Shown here in pieces: positions 11,293 to 21,438 of a stretch of DNA of 64,000 bases. The translations under genes and the position numbers were made by a program. The notes under the pieces are model-generated. The model had not been told where the DNA came from, did no database searches, and saw only the letters and a list, made by a program, of their open reading frames with translations. The stretch's first letter is position 1, and each line of letters starts with the position of its first letter. Origin of the DNA: Aegilops tauschii subsp. strangulata (taxonomy: Eukaryota; Streptophyta; Magnoliopsida; Poales; Poaceae); assembly GCF_002575655.3 (NCBI RefSeq), contig NC_053040.3, positions 360,962,267 to 361,026,266 on the forward strand, written 5' to 3'.

Positions 11293-11997
11293 CTAAACAC
11301 CACCGAAGTCCCTCTGCTTCTCGAGGCGCACGATGTTGGTGATGCAGGGTGCAACCGCCCGTAGAGCCCGCTCCCGGTCGACGGGAGCCAGCTCGTCAAA
11401 GACGGCGTCCAATGGCACGAATGGATTCCGGTGACGGAGCCCTGAAAGGATTCGCCCGACAACGGCGACGGCAGCTCGCAACCCCTCCTTGTCCAGCTCA
11501 GCCCCCACCATCGCGCGGAGACGGCTCAGCTCCTCGGAGATATAGGTGAAGAAGGAGACCAGGTCAGGAAGCCGCAGCTCGTTGAAGTCGACCGGGTGGT
11601 CGAACGGGTTTAGCCCGACGGCCGGCATCATCGTGCTGGCACGACGGTAGGCATCGCGCAGCCGCAACACGTGCGTGGCAACTTGGTTCACCAAGTGGCT
11701 GAGGCGATCCTGGACCTCATCACGATCGGCCCGCTCGCGCTCCAGCCGGCTCCCGTGACGGCCTATTGTATCTCCCGCTTTCTGCAGCAACGCCGCCGAC
11801 GCCTCGAGCATCTTTGTGGTGGACGCCTGCCACTTTTGAAGCTCCGTGAACTCCCGCACGTAACGAAGGAGCATGGCACTCCTCTCCTCCTTGAGCTCAC
11901 GGAGCTCCACGTCCTTGGCCCTGAGCTCCGCATCCTTGGCATGGAGCTCCTGTGTCAGGCGCCTCACCTCGGACTCCGTGATCTGCTGCGCCGCCAT
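11293..11997 (-). CDS. Intact coiled-coil protein of unknown function, 234 aa
   Basis: A single open exon. I choose the ATG at 11997 (context GCCATGGCG, protein starting MAAQQITESEVRRL) over an upstream in-frame ATG at 12060, because the added 21 residues look like a leader read by chance. Residues 1-95 form charged heptad repeats (HAKDAELRAKDVELRELKEE), a likely coiled coil. The C-terminal half is helical and leucine-rich (LPDLVSFFTYISEELSRLRA), ending ITNIVRLEKQRDFGGV. I do not recognise the family. A copy of the shared upstream module lies 0.4 kb upstream. It is one of only three unbroken frames of length in the outer and inner CACTA cargo. It could be a host fragment or an element-specific protein. 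Confidence 0.6.
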   Translation of the reverse strand: MAAQQITESEVRRLTQELHAKDAELRAKDVELRELKEERSAMLLRYVREFTELQKWQASTTKMLEASAALLQKAGDTIGRHGSRLERERADRDEVQDRLSHLVNQVATHVLRLRDAYRRASTMMPAVGLNPFDHPVDFNELRLPDLVSFFTYISEELSRLRAMVGAELDKEGLRAAVAVVGRILSGLRHRNPFVPLDAVFDELAPVDRERALRAVAPCITNIVRLEKQRDFGGV

Positions 11998-12178
11998 GGC
12001 ACCAAGTAGAAGCAATGGGGAGAGGAAGCAAAGGGGCGAAATGGCTGAAAGGCAATGCAATCTACGGGAAGGCGGAGGGAGCGGGGAATCTTTTGGTTTT
12101 CACCACGGTAAAACACTAGTCGACGACTTCTCACATCAGGGAGCAGTGGGTTTTTACAGGCGGAGTAATCGTGACAAA

Positions 12179-12260
12179 TTGCTGCCGCGCCTGCTCCCGT
12201 CAATCAAAAAATTAAAAATCCTGCCGCGCCTACTCCCGTCAATCAAAAAATTAAAAATCC
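12179..12260. repeat. Two-copy 39-bp tandem repeat
   Basis: CTGCCGCGCCTGCTCCCGTC followed by AATCAAAAAATTAAAAATC occurs twice in tandem with one substitution, upstream of the coiled-coil ORF. Confidence 0.8.
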
Positions 12261-12409
12261 TGCCGCACCCAAACACCAGAGCAACGCCGTGGTGGATATT
12301 TAAATTTACCTGCCGGCAAGTAGATAAAAAAAGGGGTGAAAAAACAAATGTGGTGGCGGCCGAGCTAATCGGTCGAACTAGCCCAACTAGCTAGCCACCG
12401 TGCTTCACT

Positions 12410-12610
12410 GATGTACGCGGCGGGAAAGGTTGTCTTTCGTGATTTGACGACTCATTTACTTGCTTCGGCGCTACGACCGAGGAGGACCCAGAAAACGCGC
12501 GGTAGGGCGTCCCACGTCAGGAAGAATATACGCGTGCACCACCCGGGAGGACCCCAAAACCGCGCGGTAGGGTGTGCCATGTCTCGGCACGGAGGAAAAA
12601 TGTGCATGTA
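12410..12610 (-). promoter_or_regulatory. Shared upstream module, diverged copy 3
   Basis: GTGATTTGACGACTCATT and GGCGCTACGACCGAGG match the core of the modules at 7000 and 10500. It lies upstream of the coiled-coil ORF. An internal short duplication (GGAGGACCCAGAAAACGCGC and GGAGGACCCCAAAACCGCGC) is also visible. Confidence 0.45.
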
Positions 12611-13264
12611 AAAATATACTGTATCAGACGTAGTACCTATGGTTCGACCTTGGGACCCAGCCAGTCGGTCGAAAACACCCCACTAGCCACACAGCTTCAT
12701 CATGCAAACGTGGCACAGAGGATAGATGTGGTTAGCTCCATCTCGACCAGCCACAACGTCTCTTATTCTAGGCGATTCTTCTATTTTCCAAGATTTTTTA
12801 GTTGTAATAACACCACGGCAAGCTAGCGCCGCTCTTCGTGTGTGCCCGTGCAAAGGTTAGACGATGGAGAGAAGAGAGATTGAGATCGCAGACCTGGGAC
12901 CCACCAGTAAGTGAGACAACTGTCATGCACGTGTTGACGAGGCACTCCCTCTACTCTACTCAACGCAAGTAATGTATAAAATCAAGTTATGGGACAAAGC
13001 CAACAACCATTCGTTTTTTCAGGCTATCGACTTACACTTTGTAGTCCAGGTTGCCAGTTCGAATCTCGTCTTTCAGATTTGTTAGTTTTAGGTCCAAATT
13101 TGATTAATGACAAGTGGGACCCCCGTGTGTTGTTCCGATATTTCAGTGTAGGATGGTTTTTTTGAACAAACACTTTGCGCGGTTAGACAAGTAACGGCAC
13201 GAGTTACACGTATTTTGCAAGTTTACAAACAAAAATGACAGCGGCATAGAATATCACATCCACC

Positions 13265-14165
13265 CCGCAGCTTAGATACTATGGTGATACGAGTTTTTAC
13301 ACCGTTGGAAGTGAGATCCAATGGCTTGGGAGTAGTCTTTGTAATTATGCGCAATTTCCAAACTCTCCAAAGGTTTTTTGCAAATAAAACATTCAGGCCT
13401 CGTGTGTGCCGCTGCATCTTTGATCCAACGGCTCCCCGGTGCTCATATTAGGTGCTCCCCATAGCTTAATTACCCGCTACGGTGATATGAGAATCTAGGT
13501 CGTATGATCAGTGATCAGATGGCACATGCGTAGTACTTGTACTTTCTGCGCATTTCCCAAACTCTATCAGCTGTATATTGCAAATGCATTCAAACCTCCT
13601 ACTGTGGGCCGTTAGATCTCAGTGAACTCGTATCACCATAGAATCTACGGTGCGGGAGCACCTCATACACTCCCGTGCGAGAAAACATAAGGTGCTATCG
13701 CAGCTTGGATGCTATGGTGATACGAGCTTGGAGGTCGTTTGATCTGAGATCCAATGGCATCTGAGTAGTCTTTGTGCTTGTAAGCAGTGGCCAAACTCTT
13801 TTGGGGCTTTTCTGCAAAAAAACCATTCGAACCACCGAGGAGGTGTTGGGTCACAAATCCAACGCCTCCGAAGAGCTTGTATCACCAAAGCATCTAAGGT
13901 GTTGTAGCACATGATATTCGTACATACAGGAGAATATGATGTCCTCGTTCATCTTAGATGCTACGGTGATACGAGCTTCGAGGTCGTTGGATATGGGATC
14001 AAAGGGCATCTAAGTAGTTTTTGTACAAATTGTGTGCAATTCTCAAACTCATCAAGGTTTCCTGCAAAAATATTAAGACACATCATGTGAGCTGCTATAT
14101 CTCAGATCTACAAGCTCCAAGCAACTCGTATCAGCATATAGCATCTAAGGTATGGGGGCACATGA
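13265..14165. repeat. Tandem array of four ~230-bp palindromic units
   Basis: Each unit opens with a form of GATGCTATGGTGATACGAG and closes with its inverted form, for example AGCTTGTATCACCAAAGCAT, enclosing GATCCAATGGCATCTGAGTA and a TTGCAAA-type phrase. Openings lie near 13270, 13476, 13703 and 13958; closings near 13627, 13874 and 14125, with the first unit's closing decayed. This looks like a MITE-type hairpin that was tandemly amplified. Confidence 0.7.
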
Positions 14166-14416
14166 TATTCTCCCGGGGAGGAGGGGTGGGGGTGCACAAC
14201 CAATCGGTGGTTGGGAGGGTGGGGACAAATATAATCTAAACAACCCTAAATAGAGCTCCACAATTTTATGTAAGGTCGAGGGGTTGACCCCCGACAATCA
14301 TAGCTCCGCCTAAACACAACATTTGCATGTACTGTAGTACTAGACTTAATATTCATGTTTCAGTTTCATGTTCATTTTAAATATTGAACTGAGGACCATG
14401 GATGTCTTACATTTTA

Positions 14417-14576
14417 CTCCCTTCGTTCCTAAATATTAGTCTTTTTAGAGGCTTCAAATGGACTGGCATATACGGATGTATATAGACATATTTTAGAGTC
14501 TAGATTCACTCATTTTGCTCCGTATGTAGTCACTTGTTGAACTCTCTAAAATACTAATATTTAGGAATAGAAGGAG
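14417..14576. mobile_element. Stowaway MITE
   Basis: CTCCCTTCGTTCCTAAATAT at the left pairs with ATATTTAGGAATAGAAGGAG at the right, flanked by TA on both sides (14415-14416 and 14577-14578). Confidence 0.9.
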
Positions 14577-14769
14577 TATTTTTGAATTCGTGTCATACAT
14601 GCATGGTTTGGAAAAATAGATGCACTATACTTATTGGATTGTTGTTGTCTCTGTGTGTGTGTGTGTGGTCATATGCTTGATACATACAAAGTTTTCTCAC
14701 CTCCATATTGTTCATCTTTTAAATTTGAATTTGCATTGGAAAACTTACTAGGGACACTACTAGGAAAAG

Positions 14770-15117
14770 GCCTACTAATGGCGCACCTAATTTGGCCATT
14801 AATGGCGCATTAGTGGTGCGCCATTAGTACCATGCCATTAGTATATTTTACTAATGGCGCATCACTGGTGCGCCATTAGTATCTGGTATACTAATGGCGC
14901 ACCCCAGATGCACCATTAGTATATACAACAGTGCGCCATTAGTATGCCTCCCAGGGGGCCATGTATACCCAGGTGCTTTGGCATACTAATGGCGCACAAC
15001 AACATGATGCGCCATTAGTAACTTCGGCATACTAATGGCGCACTGTTTAGTGATGCGCCATTAGTATCCTTTGGCATACTAATGGCGCACTATGATGTGA
15101 TGCGCCATTAGTATGAA
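14770..15117. repeat. Left subterminal hairpin repeats of the inner CACTA
   Basis: About seven inverted pairs of ACTAATGGCGCA and TGCGCCATTAGT, each separated by roughly 6-15 bases and each able to form a hairpin. Such repeats are the expected binding targets of the TnpA-type protein. Confidence 0.9.
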
Positions 15118-15384
15118 TATTAGGTTTTTTTTATTTTTTTATTTTCTGTTTTTTGCACAGGTTACAAAATGTATAATTGGACAAAATATAGACAGCACAC
15201 ATCAACAACAGATTCATCGAATACAATAGAAGATTAGTCTCTGAATACAATTCATCATTTTAGTCTCCGAATACAATTCATCATATTAGTCTCCGAATTG
15301 AAGAGACCGAACAAAGATAGAACATTATATTACAAGTCTCGAGACCGCGAGTTTGTCTTCACATTACAAGTCGATATCGATCAT

Positions 15385-15639
15385 CTAAACTACCATCACA
15401 TAGAAGAGAGCTGCGGTCATCACGATGAGCATCATCACGATGAAACTCGTCTTCATCCGGTTCCTCCAACGCTCCCTCCCCTCTCCCGCTAGATAGCGGG
15501 CGTATCTAGATTTGGCCTCGGCCCTAGTGGCGTACCCTTTGTAACTGTTACCACTGAATCGGTGAACCTGTCTCCGACACTCCTCCCAGTCGTCGTAGAC
15601 TCCGGGAACCTTACCTTTGTGCACAACATACCACGGCAT
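15385..15639 (-). CDS. Small viroplasmin / RNase H1 N-terminal-like protein with a C-terminal membrane segment, 84 aa
   Basis: The ATG at 15639 opens MPWYVVHKGKVPGVYDDWEE, followed by CRRQVHRFSGNSYKGYATRA. This matches the small domain shared by caulimovirus viroplasmin and the N terminus of eukaryotic RNase H1 (Y-x-V-x2-G-x2-PG-x-Y-x2-W-x2-C-x3-V-x-F-SG-x2-YK-G-F), which binds RNA:DNA hybrids or dsRNA. The aromatic, glycine and cysteine positions are kept. A basic linker (RERWRNRMK) leads to a hydrophobic C-terminal helix (TSFIVMMLIVMTAALFYVMV), a probable tail anchor. No RNase H catalytic domain follows. It lies just inside the left end of the inner CACTA, downstream of the Ulp1-type gene, and is unbroken. 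Its role in the element is unknown. Confidence 0.72.
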   Translation of the reverse strand: MPWYVVHKGKVPGVYDDWEECRRQVHRFSGNSYKGYATRAEAKSRYARYLAGEGRERWRNRMKTSFIVMMLIVMTAALFYVMVV

Positions 15640-15877
15640 CGTTATGCAGTAGCCAAACGAAACGTTAGTACCAATTCACAGACAATACATAAGCAATATA
15701 TAAGTATGCAACAGAATGATCGGAAGAGAAAAGCAAGACATTAATAGCATTGATTACATCTAAGTTGAACGACTCTCGAAACCAAAGAGACATACTACAA
15801 GTTCATTAAAGTTTAATTACAACCTGAGCCAATCGATGTTTCAGAACTAGACACAGCATCACTGCTTTCGACTCGAC

Positions 15878-18800
15878 TCAAGGGACCAGAGCGTGGATGA
15901 AGCCGCCGTCTATCATGGGAGTCATGAAACAACGGGCGTTGTCAGCCCGCATTTGTAGGATTGTGTCGATGTCACTGTTGGACGGTTGATTTCCGAGGCA
16001 AAACTGCCCCGAGGTACGAAGGACATCTTGATGGATGATTTCCGCAAACTCCGACTGGATGCGAAAGAATTCTTGTCTGATGTCCGCGTCCTGGATTGCC
16101 GACACGCTCGCGGCCCAATCTTTGAGTCTACTCGGTAGCAGAAGTTGATGATGGTCCCGTACGATCGTCCGCATGTGATGGATGGCGTAGTAGGCACCCT
16201 TCTGACCGCCAGGCGGCTGCTTGACGCAGCAGAACGTCATATTGTGGGAGAACACGTGCTTGCCGTACTTACGAATAGGCCTGGTGAAGGTGCCTCCAGA
16301 TTTGACGTAGCCGGGGAGAACATCATCAAGAACCTTCTTGACATTTGTGTAGTCTATGTTCGACTGACGGTCCGGGTCGAAATACGTGGCCATGGAATAT
16401 TTGGGGCTTAGGAGGATGAGCGTGCAATGTGTGTCACTGCAGAAAACACGGAATGTTAAAAGAAAAACGATCGAAATCTAAGAATTCATATGTTACGGGG
16501 CGGTTGAGGGGAGGACTTACTCGGGAAAGTAAGGCACGAGGAAGTTATCCTTATCTTGGTTTGCCAGAATGACGCCTTCGAGGTAAGAACTCGCGACTTG
16601 CCGGTCCCCAGCGCTGCCCAAGATCTTGGCACGCATGTAGAAGGGGTCGACTATCACGATGTCCGGGGTCTTGTCGCGAATGATCCGCATCTCCATACTC
16701 AGCGAAAATAGCCGAACGAAGGTGTAGTGCAGTGGATGAAGGTTCAACATAGCGTGGATGTCATCAAACCGCAGGACGATCGTACCCCCGATGGAGTTAT
16801 CCACAAAGCCCTTGCCCTCTGGCACCTTGGCCGCGAAAACCGGGTATGCCACATCCTTCTCTCCGAGACGCCGCTTCTCCAAAGAAAGAACACTGTCATG
16901 CAGACTCCGCATAGCACCGGTTGCAGCATCGAGCATATTTCTCGGTAGCATCGGCCTACCCGCCACATGCACCCTCCTCGAGATATCCTCAGTTGAAGGT
17001 GGCCCATCCTGAGCACGGATCATACTCGGTGCCGGCTGGCCCGCACCCGTGTTAGTCTTTCTTTTGCGTGCCTTCTTCTTCTCCTGTAATGGGACCGAGT
17101 TCTGCTCACAGACCGCCTTCTTGAGTGTGTTGGGGCTGATCATATTTCGCACGCCTATCTGAGGCTCGGTGAAGTCGGCAGCTGGAGGCGTCTCCTGAGA
17201 GCTGAACTGCAGACGACGCCTGTTGCAACTTGGCTTCTCCGCGGTACCAGCTAGATCGCACACGTCTTTTGTTGGGTTGGGTTCTTGAGAAGGAGGCCCC
17301 ATGAAGTCGCCACCGTACCCATGATCGGCAAAGTACTGATCGACGTTGGCAAATGTATCGTCGTCGTCGTCGTTCTGATCCTGTGTCATATGCATGTTTG
17401 GATCCAGTGGCATAGGGATGTCCGGCACCGTTGCGGCGGTCTTGCCATGGGGCCGACTTGGCGCCGGCACGACTGGCGGTGTTGTCTTTGGGGTGGTGTC
17501 CCCCGCCCCCAAACGAATCTAGCTCTTCGGCCAAAGCAGGGGCCAGCTCAGGCAGGCGCTGAGGGTCATCACGTCATCATCGTCGGCCCCGATGGGTCGA
17601 ATCGGAGGTAACAACTCGTCGCAGCCTGGCAGCACCCGAACCAGTTGAACCCTAAACAAGTTGGGTGGCATCTGGGTACCGTGGAACAAGGGGTTGCCCA
17701 GTTGAACGATTTTGCCCTTGGCGACATCGACCAACTCGTTGTTCACGAAGTGCAGGAGAGTGCACGGAACGTCGGCGGCGCCCTGCGAAAACATGTAGGG
17801 CGTTAGGGATGCCCAGTCAAAGGCAAGGAGATGAAGTCCTCGGCCGAGAGAGGCTTAATTAGTTACCGTGATGATGGCGTCGAGCTCGGCTAATGTCGAG
17901 GCACCGCCAACGGCGGGCGTGCAGTTGACGGAGGGGCCGCTTGCTGCAGAGGTGCCGGCCGGCGTACACCCGGGTGCATTAAGCTCCCGTGCCGGCGTCG
18001 GAGACACCAATGCCGCCTCCGCCGGAGACACCAATGGCCCCGCCATCGCGTTCTGCGAGTTGCTGGCCGTGAAGCTAGGAATCGGGGGCGGCCCCTGTTG
18101 GCCGCCCACAATCCACGCACTAATCCCCTGGATCAAGGTAGGCACAATGGCGGTGATCGTTGCTCCGAGTTGTTGTTGCACTTGCTCTTGGACAATCTCC
18201 GGAATCCGCGCCACCTGTGCCCTGAGTTCTTGAACCTCGCGCGCCTGGCTTTCCGAGCTGGTCTTTTTCTCCTTTCGCCCAGCAGTGTCATAGTATGACG
18301 ACCATTTTGTCGACAAGCCTTTGCCGGCCACACGACCAGCTGACGTCGGCTTACTGAGCTTATCCTTGTTCTTCATTACATTCAACGCCCTATTTAGAGT
18401 GGTGTCCCAAGGGTTGCTCTTAGTCGACCCCGCGCTACTGCTTTCAGTCGCCTGCGGAAGGAATGTGAACCATTTAGAAATTTGGCTTCATTAATTAGAA
18501 TGCAACCATATGGAGCTAATTACGCGGGGGTGTATTCCTTACCAGAACAAGCTCAAGCGCCCTGGTCTTCGGATCCGTGGTAAGCTCCTTTGTTTTCGGG
18601 TCCTTCTTGTACCGGGCCCTAACAAAGTTCCTGGTCTGCTTGTCACCGTATTTATCTAAGAGGGGCGGTAGGCCTTGCTCGGCACGGTCCGCCTCCTCCT
18701 TGTCCCATATAGGCTCCGCCACTCTGTAACCGCCGGGACCGAGTGTGTGTTCCCCTAAGTTCAGCTCCCGCATTTCTTTCCCCCACTTACTTGATTCGGA

Positions 18801-19472
18801 GTTTGCGGTGCTCGAGCAATTGATCTTGAAGTAGTTGTAGTCATCTTCGGTGATCGAAGGATTTTTCTCCTTGATCTTCTCATAACTCTCACCTTTCTCG
18901 ATCATTCTCTTCACATTGCTTTTCCAAGTAGGCAGGGCCTTGCTCATCTTCGTGAGGGCAGCATTGTTCACTTTATTCCCTTTGAGGCTTGTGTTTTCAA
19001 ATTCAGCGGGGAACTTGTATCGTTCGTGCAGCTTCGTGAAGAGGAGGTTGCGCAAATTCCCTCGGTCAGGATGCCTCAGGTTCTCGGTGTTGATCGAGAC
19101 GGTGCTCCGGAGAATGCACCCGAGCTGAAGCGAGTACCCCTTGACTATTCGTTCGGGCGCCGTTGGATTCCCGTCGGAGTCCACTTCAGTAACTTCCTCC
19201 TTGAGGGTGCGGAGCACGGTCGGGCGCCGGTCCTTCCGTTGCCTCTTCGGTTGGCTGCCATCTGTGCGTGCGCCGCCATCATCAGTGGTGGCATCCTCGG
19301 CGGCACCATCAGTGGTGGCATCAGTGGGGTCATCCTCGGCGGTACCATCAGTGGTCTCAGGATCGGTGGGGAAGGCGGCGTCCTCATACAAGTGAGGTTG
19401 TTCCTCCATCTCCTGGGACAGCTTCCAGAATGCCTTGACGCCCGAACCCCCGGCCTCATCGTTGTTGGCCAT
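15878..19472 (-). pseudogene. Second CACTA gene with C-terminal Ulp1-like domain, four exons, one stop
   Basis: Start ATG 19472 (MANNDEAGGSG). Exons are 19472-18543, 18451-17867, 17782-16521 and 16436-15878, with introns of 91, 84 and 84 nt at GT/AG sites. Phases join cleanly (0, 0, 2+1). The first part is acidic then basic (QPKRQRKDRRPTVLR) with a helical block (SVNTENLRHPDRG-like); exon 2 has a coiled coil (QAREVQELRAQVARIPEIVQ). Exons 3-4 carry a Ulp1/C48-type fold: NFLVPYFP then D-THCTLILLSP and YFDPDRQ supply His and Asp positions. The usual catalytic Cys before Gly is replaced (QKGAYYAIHH), so protease activity is doubtful. An in-frame TAG lies at 17519-17521. Such genes occur beside TnpD in Caspar-like CACTAs. 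Confidence 0.78.
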
Positions 19473-19503
19473 GTTTCTCTCTAAATAGGAACAAAGTTTG
19501 GTC

Positions 19504-19715
19504 AAAAAGTTGGTTATTGTCAAGGAACAAGATCATGGTCTCATCATTGAGGGTTTTTCGACGCCGAGGCACCCTAAAAGCCTAAGCTTTCATCATTTCG
19601 GTTTTTATCGACACCGAGGCACCCTAAAAGCCATGCATTAGTCACAAGTACGCCGGGGCACTTGATCCTACTTAATTAACTACTAAGATACCCCGGCCCA
19701 TGCATTAGTCACAAG
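19504..19715 (-). other. Upstream region of the second CACTA gene
   Basis: Two copies of CGAGGCACCCTAAAAGCC (19571 and 19615) and two of CATGCATTAGTCACAAGTAC (19632 and 19700) lie upstream of the ATG at 19472. They are probably promoter or leader repeats. Confidence 0.6.
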
Positions 19716-19805
19716 TACCCCATATGTCCTATTTTAGCAAAGTCATGCTAAAATTCACGGAAAATTTCAGCATGACCTTTGCTGAAAATAGGACATATGG
19801 AGTAC
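19716..19805. promoter_or_regulatory. Large near-perfect palindrome upstream of the second CACTA gene
   Basis: The left arm (19716-19756, including CCATATGTCCTATTTTAGC) is mirrored by the right arm (19762-19805, including GAAAATAGGACATATGG) around a short centre (CACGG). Arms are about 40 bp with few mismatches. The right arm plus the next 45 bases resemble 26200-26310 upstream of the TnpD gene (shared CTGAAAATAGGAC and CGACATTCCGGCAAA or its TCAACATTCCGGCAAA form). Confidence 0.8.
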
Positions 19806-20217
19806 CCAAATTTGCCGGAACAGAAGTTAATCGACATTCCGGCAAACTCAAGGGCCTCTCGGGTGGACAAGGCAAAAAAGGCCTCCATCACAACATGGAA
19901 AATACATTGGCATGTGAAGAGGTGAAACAATATATGCATCTCCAAGCAGTATCATTCAACATTTTGGACAAAACACTACAAGCAACATGAGACACTGAAA
20001 ACAATTGCTACCAATGAATCTACACTTCTATAACAAAATAAATCAGAAACTTAGTCTGTCATCATTAGGCAGCCGCCATTAGTTATTCCGTTATGTTAAA
20101 GCAGAAATAGAAAAATAGACTGAAACAAAGAAAGAAACTACGGGTGTTGGTAGCAAGAAACAATGCAACCACCTGAAAACTTCTTATGTTTCAGTCAATC
20201 ATCACAACCAATATGAT
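19806..20217. other. Non-coding interval in inner CACTA
   Basis: Its first 50 bases are the shared leader sequence; the rest has no recognised feature. Confidence 0.4.
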
Positions 20218-20691
20218 TTGCTTGGAGATTCAGAGCACAACCATGATACTGAGGATATCAGAGTGGTGGAGACATTGACTGCAATAAAGATGACTAAAAG
20301 AGAACTTTTCTGCCTCCTTAGATCTATCAAACGAAAAAGTGTACAAAATGGGCTGTCTTTGAGTGGAATGCATTTTCTCAAGGTAAAACAATCCAAGGTA
20401 AACGATAGGGGCGCACCGACAATTGCTAATTCTTCTTTCGTGCCAGGATTTGCTGCTTTATCCCTTCCTGATGCAGACGGGCTTGGGATGCCAGTTGCAA
20501 TCCCTTTAAGATGCAAACCCCCTCTGATTGCAACTGGGCAAGATGTTGCTAGTAAACAACCGAAATCTCCGCAAAAAAGGGAAGAAAAAAAGCAACTGAA
20601 AGAACCTCAAACCACCAAGAACACACACACACTTGTAACGATAGGGGCGCTGAATAAAATGCATGAATATCCCAACCCAATCACAAGATAG
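20218..20691 (+). other. Unrecognised open frame, possible captured fragment
   Basis: A plus-strand frame of about 157 codons with protein-like composition (RVVETLTAIKMTKRELFCLL, then KSPQKREEKKQLKEPQTTKN). I do not recognise it. It is oriented opposite to the element's own genes and sits in the same foreign-looking stretch as the pectin acetylesterase fragment. It may be a host gene fragment or chance. Confidence 0.25.
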
Positions 20692-21438
20692 AACTTCCTT
20701 CTGATGATTTTTCAGTTGCACACCGACACACGCGGAAGGGTGGGTGACATGAAAAAACTGTCCATTTTGGCAGGCAATGAATGAATGAGCACTGCTGCTG
20801 TATACCAGTAAATTTTTAATGGCAGTAAATTTAGGATGCAGGTCTTGTGGGAAGAATCCAAAAACCTTGTGTAATCACATTTTTAATGGCAGTAAATTTT
20901 TAATGGCACCAGCCTCCACCCTGATGCTCATACAACATAGAGAATCTAAGAACATGAAAGCATTACCATGGGACAACCAATGGCAACAAACAAACAACCA
21001 CTAACGCCATAAACTACTGTGTAAACTAGTAACTGACAGTTGAGTGCATCAAATTAAGCAAGTGAGGGTTCCCTCTGGGTTCATCTATATGTTTCAATAT
21101 AGATGAATAACCATTGTGGTGTCATCATCCACAAGAAAGTCAAATCACTATATACTAATGATGTATGTACCCAACGATATGTTTCCAAGATATCCAAATA
21201 GTGCCTATTTGTTTTTCAACACTGTCCTAATATGCATGCACAGTCCTATCACTGCTGGGACATGGAACAACTTCTTCAGGGGCTACCAATCCAAACAAGT
21301 CATCAGCGAATTCATGTAATCTAGATTTGAAATTCAGAAAGCTTGCATTGTCCAAGCTAAGCTGAGCACTGACCAACACCAAGCTTCGAAGAAAACTCAT
21401 GGTTCTGTACCAGAATTTGGTAATGATAATCTGCATAC
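20692..21438. other. Non-coding interval in inner CACTA
   Basis: This lies downstream of the pectin acetylesterase exon 2 on the minus strand, so its right part is probably that gene's captured intron 2. The phrase TTTTTAATGGCAGTAAATTT occurs twice, at 20812 and 20880. Confidence 0.4.

Larger units (their letters stand above)
12845..14754 (+). repeat. Duplicated block A, left part (split by the inner CACTA)
   Basis: This block and its continuation at 27143-27500 are paralogous to block B (29870-32460), same orientation. Matching landmarks include GACCCACCAGTAAGTGA (12898 and 29904), GGTCCAAATTTG (13091 and 30109), ATAATCTAAAC (14231 and 30398), ACAACATTTG (14317 and 31478) and the AATCCACG near 27165 and 31746. 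Block A contains a palindromic array (13265-14165) missing from B. Block A is interrupted at 14755 by the inner CACTA. Confidence 0.75.

Noticed and set aside
14770..15117. Regularly spaced repeats resembling a CRISPR array
   Set aside because: They are inverted hairpin repeats confined mainly to the ends of a plant CACTA transposon, without unique spacers of constant length or cas genes.
15385..15639. Endogenous caulimovirus relic
   Set aside because: Only the small viroplasmin-like domain is present, with no coat, movement or polymerase sequence. The domain also occurs in RNase H1, and the ORF lies in CACTA sequence.
17106..17534. Alternative frame spanning the stop at 17519
   Set aside because: It could reflect two compensating frameshifts in the second CACTA gene, but comparison with other copies is needed; kept as a single in-frame stop.
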